Part shown: positions 46,068-46,360 of the stretch, one piece after another | Layout of the letters: the number at the start of each line of letters is the position of its first letter | Position numbering within the stretch: position 1 is the stretch's first letter | NCBI RefSeq assembly: GCF_913055755.1 | Contig: NZ_CAJXKH010000018.1 | Span: forward strand, 1 to 46,360 | Length of the DNA: 46,360 nucleotides | Origin: an uncultured Microbulbifer sp. | GTDB taxonomy: Bacteria > Pseudomonadota > Gammaproteobacteria > Pseudomonadales > Cellvibrionaceae | Direction: 5' to 3' | The notes under the pieces: generated by a model | The model's input: the letters and a program-made list of their open reading frames with translations, nothing else | What the model was told of the DNA's origin: nothing | Database searches by the model: none | Program-made: the position numbers and the translations under genes

Positions 46068-46360
46068 GCGCACTGCCCGAAACTACACAACCGAACCACT
46101 CCGAGCGGCCCATGAAAGCCCTGAGACTCACCACCTTCATTATTTCGCTGATTACCGCGCTGGGCGTTACCTTCTGGCCACTGCTGTTGTATCGCGACGG
46201 CGCTGCGCCGTCACTGGCGCAGACCAGCCTGCTGCTGGCCGGCCTGTGTATCGGGGTGGTGTACGGGTCGGGCATTCTGAGCCGCACTCCGCGCAACCTG
46301 CAACTTGCCTGCGCAATACTGGCGTGGGCATCATTGCTGGTGATCGGCTGGCTTGCCCTG
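46064..46360 (+). CDS. ybgE: YbgE-like cyd operon protein, 3' end outside the window
   Basis: 99 codons are visible and remain open at the last base. GTG at 46064 overlaps the cydX stop by 4 bases; an alternative ATG lies at 46112. Three hydrophobic helices are visible. 'LLAGLCIGVVYGSGIL' aligns by eye with the E. coli YbgE 'WAVCAGVIHGVGF' stretch, and YbgE always follows cydX in this operon type. It is a small inner membrane protein of unknown function. E. coli YbgE has 97 residues, so this gene should end soon after the window edge. Confidence 0.75.
   Translation, partial: MSALPETTQPNHSERPMKALRLTTFIISLITALGVTFWPLLLYRDGAAPSLAQTSLLLAGLCIGVVYGSGILSRTPRNLQLACAILAWASLLVIGWLAL

Overview
The window reads as chromosomal DNA from a GC-rich marine-type gammaproteobacterium, most like the Microbulbifer/Cellvibrionales group. 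This is an inference from protein resemblance: PurL and MltF divergent from each other, a long Q-loop CydA with CydP, CydX and YbgE partners, an E. coli-like Dld, and many exported proteins. I see no rRNA, tRNA, CRISPR array, integrase, transposase or phage gene. Both window ends cut a gene: a FadL-type porin at the left and a YbgE-type gene at the right.

Region 1 (1-2.1 kb, plus): a FadL-type outer membrane transporter, a DUF2092 periplasmic protein and a His-rich exported protein form one unit. A phospholipase D/cardiolipin synthase-like gene (minus) follows.

Region 2 (3.7-13.4 kb): a minus-strand hydrocarbon or ketone catabolic cluster. It encodes an NAD-dependent epimerase/3beta-HSD-like enzyme, a cupin dioxygenase-like protein, a zinc alcohol dehydrogenase, a DUF1302 outer membrane protein, an acyl-CoA ligase and an AlmA-type flavin monooxygenase. 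A divergent AraC-family regulator lies beyond a 611 bp gap. That gap holds an exact 8 bp direct repeat with 21 bp spacing, a classic AraC-type half-site arrangement. A plausible scheme is subterminal or long-chain alkane/ketone oxidation, then alcohol oxidation and CoA activation.

Region 3 (13.5-29.0 kb): the most unusual block. Two paralogous exported Cys-type arylsulfatases bracket an octaheme c-type cytochrome lipoprotein with TPRs (minus) and a tightly coupled operon of a MoxR ATPase, DUF58, DUF4381, BatA-like VWA, BatB/C-like VWA-TPR and BatD-like protein. An exported HAD phosphatase precedes the second sulfatase, and a DUF3604 lipoprotein (minus) follows it. Each sulfatase ends at a strong bidirectional terminator facing a convergent secreted-protein gene. 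The MoxR/Bat proteins may act as an envelope chaperone or assembly system for these exported metalloenzymes and cytochrome; that link is inference from position only.

Region 4 (29.2-40.3 kb): housekeeping genes, namely a CDF metal transporter, TfoX-N and DUF1801 proteins, purL, divergent mltF, a small lipoprotein, a PepSY protein, quinone-linked D-lactate dehydrogenase and a small exported protein.

Region 5 (40.3-46.4 kb): an M42-like peptidase and an exported alpha/beta hydrolase on the minus strand, with a long imperfect inverted-repeat element between them. The cytochrome bd operon cydP-cydA-cydB-cydX-ybgE follows, preceded by a possible 27-residue membrane peptide. Dld and cytochrome bd could share the quinone pool.
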